A stretch of 64,000 nt of DNA from Actinoallomurus sp963736325 (GTDB lineage: Bacteria; Actinomycetota; Actinomycetes; Streptosporangiales; Streptosporangiaceae): positions 1,054,001-1,118,000 of the forward strand of contig CAVTOG010000009.1 in the NCBI GenBank assembly GCA_963736325.1, read 5' to 3'. A program made the position numbers and the translations under genes. The notes under the pieces are model-generated. The model made no database searches. It saw nothing but the letters and a program-made list of their open reading frames with translations, and had not been told where the DNA came from. Below, in pieces: positions 61,729 to 64,000 of this stretch. Each line of letters starts with the position of its first letter. Positions within the stretch are counted from its first letter, which is position 1.

Positions 61729-62469
61729 TCATCCGCGGCCGATGAACGGCATCGCGGTCGCCATGATCGTCATGAACTGGACGTTGGCGTCCAAGGGGAG
61801 ACCTGCCATCGTCACGACCGCGTCGGCGACGTGACGGACGTCCATCATGGGCTCGGCGCGGGTGGAGCCGTCGGCCTGGAGAACGCCGATGCTCATCTGC
61901 TCGGTGAGGTCCGTCGCGGCGTTGCCGATGTCGATCTGGCCGCACGCGATCCCGTACGCGCGCCCTTCGAGCGACAGCGACTTGGTCAGCCCGGTGATCG
62001 CGTGCTTGGTGGCGGTGTAGGCGACGGAGTTCGGCCGCGGCGTGTGCGAGGACACCGACCCGTTGTTGATGATGCGGCCGCCGCGCGGCGTCTGTTCCCG
62101 CATGAGCCGGAAGGCCGCCTGTGCGCACAGGAACGACCCGGTCAGGTTCGTGTCGACCACCGAGCGCCAGGCGTCGCACGGCATCTCCTCCACCGGCATC
62201 GCGGGCCCGAAGATCCCGGCGTTGTTGACGAGCAGGTCGAGCCGGCCGAACCGCTCGCGTACCCGCCCGAACAGCGCCTCGACGGAGCCGGGGTCCCCGA
62301 CGTCGGCGACGACCGCCATGCCGCCGGCCGTACCGTCGAGCGTCGCCCGCAGGGCCTCCTCGGTACGCCCTGCGACGACGACGTCGTAGCCGTCGCCGAT
62401 CAAGGCACGCGCGACCGCACGGCCGATGCCGGACCCGCCTCCGGTGACGATCGCGATCCCGGTGCTCAT
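61729..62469 (-). CDS. Short-chain dehydrogenase
   Basis: The 246-residue protein is a complete classical SDR: nucleotide motif IAIVTGGGSGIGRAVARALIGDGYDVVV, LLVNNAGIFG, catalytic Ser in INNGSVSSHTPRPNS and YxxxK in YTATKHAITGLTKSLSLEG. The substrate is unknown. It starts at ATG 62469 and appears to stand alone; upstream is a LuxR-fragment remnant. Confidence 0.93.
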   Translation of the reverse strand: MSTGIAIVTGGGSGIGRAVARALIGDGYDVVVAGRTEEALRATLDGTAGGMAVVADVGDPGSVEALFGRVRERFGRLDLLVNNAGIFGPAMPVEEMPCDAWRSVVDTNLTGSFLCAQAAFRLMREQTPRGGRIINNGSVSSHTPRPNSVAYTATKHAITGLTKSLSLEGRAYGIACGQIDIGNAATDLTEQMSIGVLQADGSTRAEPMMDVRHVADAVVTMAGLPLDANVQFMTIMATAMPFIGRG

Positions 62470-62495
62470 ATGGCCTTCACTCCCGCCGTCGACGA

Positions 62496-62705
62496 TCAGG
62501 GTTCCGCGGCCACGCCCAGACTGATCGCCACCGCATGGGTCCGGTCACGTGCGTGGAGTCTGCGGAGGATCGACTTGACGTGGCTCTTCACAGTGTCATG
62601 AGTGATGTGCGGCCGCTGGGCGATCATCCGATTGTCCAGCCCGATCGACAGCGTCGCGAGCACCTCGCGCTCACGCGGGCTGAGCCCGAACCGCTCCGGG
62701 TCCTC
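62496..62705 (-). pseudogene. C-terminal fragment of a NarL/LuxR response regulator
   Basis: On the minus strand the frame ending TGA 62498-62496 reads a LuxR-type helix-turn-helix (FGLSPREREVLATLSIG, NRMIAQRPHITHDTVKSHVKSILRRLHARDRTHAV). Upstream of it no start codon precedes an in-frame stop, and no receiver domain is found, so only the C-terminal DNA-binding end remains. Confidence 0.65.
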
Positions 62706-62752
62706 CGGCTCCGGCTCGGCTCGGCACTCCGATTCAGACCCGTGACTCCGCC

Positions 62753-63152
62753 ATGGTGTGGAACGCCGTCACCGACGGCAAGGCGCTGGTGAGCCACGCC
62801 GTCGGTGTGCGCGACCATATTCCGCTCTACGCGACGGTGCCCGCGGGCTGGACGTCCGTGCGGATCGCCGACTCCACCGGGATGCCCGGCGCCTCGGGTC
62901 CGCGCGGGATGATCATGCCGGGCGGGACGCCTGCACCGGCGGCACCCGGAACTCCGGGCACGCTGCCCGGCGCCGGCGCGTCACCGTTCGCCGGAACGGT
63001 GCCCGGCTCGGGCGTGCCACAAGACTCTGGTGAGGCCTCCGGCACCCGGCACCGGCCCGGTGCCCGTCGTCGTACCCGGTGTTCAGGCCGGCCCGAGGAT
63101 CGCGTCCGCACCCTCGCCGATGGCGACGCGGCGGCCGGCTCGTCACGGCTGA
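62753..63152 (+). pseudogene. Broken Pro-rich protein gene
   Basis: From ATG 62753 a frame reads VWNAVTDGKALVSHAVGVRD and PLYATVPAGWTSVRIADSTG, then a Pro/Ala/Gly-rich stretch (PAPAAPGTPGTLPGAGASPF). Near 63020 the Pro/Val-rich composition passes into the neighbouring frame (RPPAPGTGPVPVVVPGVQAG), which stops at 63150-63152. A single frameshift in a once-continuous gene would explain this; I do not recognise the product. Confidence 0.3.
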
Positions 63153-63181
63153 GCACGCGGACCCCAGAGGAGGACGGCGCG

Positions 63182-63310
63182 ATGCGATTCCTGCCGACGG
63201 CGCAGGCTGTGTCGGTTTTCATGGTGGTGCTGTTCCTGGCGTACCTGACGACCATTCTCGTGCCGTACGCGATCAGGAAGCCGGATCCGCCCGGCGACGC
63301 GAGCGGGTAG
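63182..63310 (+). CDS. 42-residue single-span membrane protein
   Basis: ATG 63182 follows a near-consensus AGAGGAGGA site. The product has one membrane segment (VSVFMVVLFLAYLTTILVPYA) and a short charged tail (IRKPDPPGDASG). The family is not recognised. Size, ribosome binding site and membrane span argue for a real small gene. Confidence 0.5.
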   Translation: MRFLPTAQAVSVFMVVLFLAYLTTILVPYAIRKPDPPGDASG

Positions 63311-63414
63311 CACTTCTTCGTCCCGTGCCGCGACGAACGTGCGGCGATCGGCCAGACCCTCGAACGGTGTGGGCCGAGATGCTCACAGCGGGAGCGGAGG
63401 AGACGACAAGGCAC

Positions 63415-63531
63415 ATGGCCTGCGCGTCTTTCCTCATCGCCCTCGGTCTCCCCGTATTGGCCGTGTGCTCGGGCCTTCTCTTCCTCTCGCTTCGCATCGC
63501 CACCATCAAGCCCATCCGCGGCCGTCGCTGA
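63415..63531 (+). CDS. Possible 38-residue membrane peptide
   Basis: ATG 63415 lies 12 bp after a GGAGGAG stretch and opens a frame with one hydrophobic span (ASFLIALGLPVLAVCSGLLF) and a basic end (TIKPIRGRR). It is too short to judge by homology. Confidence 0.3.
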   Translation: MACASFLIALGLPVLAVCSGLLFLSLRIATIKPIRGRR

Positions 63532-63626
63532 CGCGTCCGGCGGCGTAGCGCCGACTTCCGAGACATATGTCCATAAGTTCCTGTACAGTTGCCCAGGAAA
63601 TCGGGACGAACAGACAGGAGCTGACA

Positions 63627-63992
63627 ATGGTGCAGATCATCGCGGCGATTCTGGTCGGAGTGGTGGCGGCGCTGCACGTCTATATCCTTGTTCTGGAGAT
63701 GTTCCTCTGGCAGGGGCCGCGCGGTCGTGCCGCTTTCGGACTCGACGCCGACGCGGCGCGGATCACCGCGCCGCTGGCCGCCAATCAGGGCCTCTATAAC
63801 GGTTTCCTCGCCGCCGGGCTCATCTGGGGTCTCATCGCCAAGGACCCGGTGGGCTTCCAGGCGCAGATCTTCTTCCTGTGCTGCGTCATCGTGGCCGGTG
63901 CGTACGGCGCGGTGACCGCGGCGCGGAAGATCCTCTTCGTCCAGGCCCTGCCCGCCGCGGTGGCGCTCGCGGCGGTGCTGGTCGCCGGATGA
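63627..63992 (+). CDS. DUF1304 membrane protein
   Basis: The 121-residue protein has four membrane segments and the DUF1304 pattern: VGVVAALHVYILVLEMFLW, APLAANQGLYNGFLAAGLIWGL and FVQALPAAVALAAVL. The function of the family is unknown. ATG 63627 follows AGGAG at 63616-63620. It stops 8 bp before the end of the window. Confidence 0.92.
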   Translation: MVQIIAAILVGVVAALHVYILVLEMFLWQGPRGRAAFGLDADAARITAPLAANQGLYNGFLAAGLIWGLIAKDPVGFQAQIFFLCCVIVAGAYGAVTAARKILFVQALPAAVALAAVLVAG

Positions 63993-64000
63993 CGCCGGCC

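Noticed and set aside
62827..63627. Minus-strand frame of 266 residues near the end of the window
   Set aside because: No ribosome binding site or recognisable motif; it runs opposite two short plus-strand genes with good ribosome binding sites.

Overview
The window is a high-GC chromosomal segment of a mycelial actinomycete. A bifunctional geosmin synthase, a mycothiol-conjugate amidase gene, an XRE/DUF5753 regulator, ECF sigma factors with C-terminal extensions, a CelR-type operator and many ATGA/GTGA-coupled operons all point there. The gene style resembles Streptosporangiales/Thermomonosporaceae (Actinomadura or Actinoallomurus-like), but the genus cannot be fixed from the sequence alone.

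Layout. 1-6.3 kb: an L,D-transpeptidase-like lipoprotein (cut by the window edge), a secreted protein, an XRE regulator, a DUF574 methyltransferase, a TetR gene with a perfect operator palindrome, a gutted luciferase-like oxidoreductase, three odd tRNA genes (Arg-GCG, Met-CAT, His-GTG) behind one promoter, a 3'-truncated mca and a SigX5-type ECF sigma factor. 6.4-17.6 kb: the most interesting block, two divergent, tightly coupled operons for a C7-cyclitol (validamycin-like) pseudosaccharide. They hold a pseudoglycosyltransferase closely resembling VldE/ValL, an aminotransferase, an MDR dehydrogenase and an RmlD-like reductase on one strand, and a dehydroquinate-synthase-like cyclase, a kinase-epimerase fusion, a GlgC-like nucleotidyltransferase and a GMC oxidoreductase on the other. 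A HAD phosphatase gene lies next to the block. 17.7-31.3 kb: an ECF42 sigma factor with its DGPF partner, tandem crcB genes under a fluoride riboswitch, a CYTH-CHAD protein, assorted enzymes, an RpiR regulator beside a decayed SDR, a STAS operon and a tiny Trp/Asp/Asn-rich secreted protein.

31.3-36.3 kb: an MFS exporter coupled to a TPR protein. Divergent from them, a 26-residue peptide gene with its own promoter, strong ribosome binding site and attenuator-like hairpin precedes an ATPase-remnant/TPR protein; the peptide resembles a lasso-type RiPP leader. 36.3-42.4 kb: a lipid or steroid acyl-CoA module (acyl-CoA dehydrogenase, TetR, MaoC, SDR) tied together by two copies of one operator, then a decayed SDR, a lipoprotein esterase and an AurF-like diiron oxygenase. 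42.4-64 kb: a CelR-controlled GH12 cellulase, a 1557-residue hybrid histidine kinase built from about eight near-identical HAMP units with a divergent response regulator, a small ABC exporter, carbonic anhydrase, a BNR protein coupled to a MoaD/ThiS protein, geosmin synthase, a SWIM/DUF6493 pair, small regulators and gene remnants, and a DUF1304 membrane protein.

How the genes work together. In the cyclitol block the inferred order is: cyclisation of a heptulose phosphate, 7-phosphorylation and epimerisation by the fused enzyme, nucleotidyl activation by the GlgC-like protein, oxidation and transamination to an aminocyclitol phosphate, and C-N coupling by the VldE-like enzyme; a phosphatase (possibly the adjacent HAD) would finish it. 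This is inference from family membership and gene coupling. Several loci show decay (the luciferase-like gene, mca, two SDRs, a LuxR fragment, a Pro-rich frame), so the region has been rearranged.
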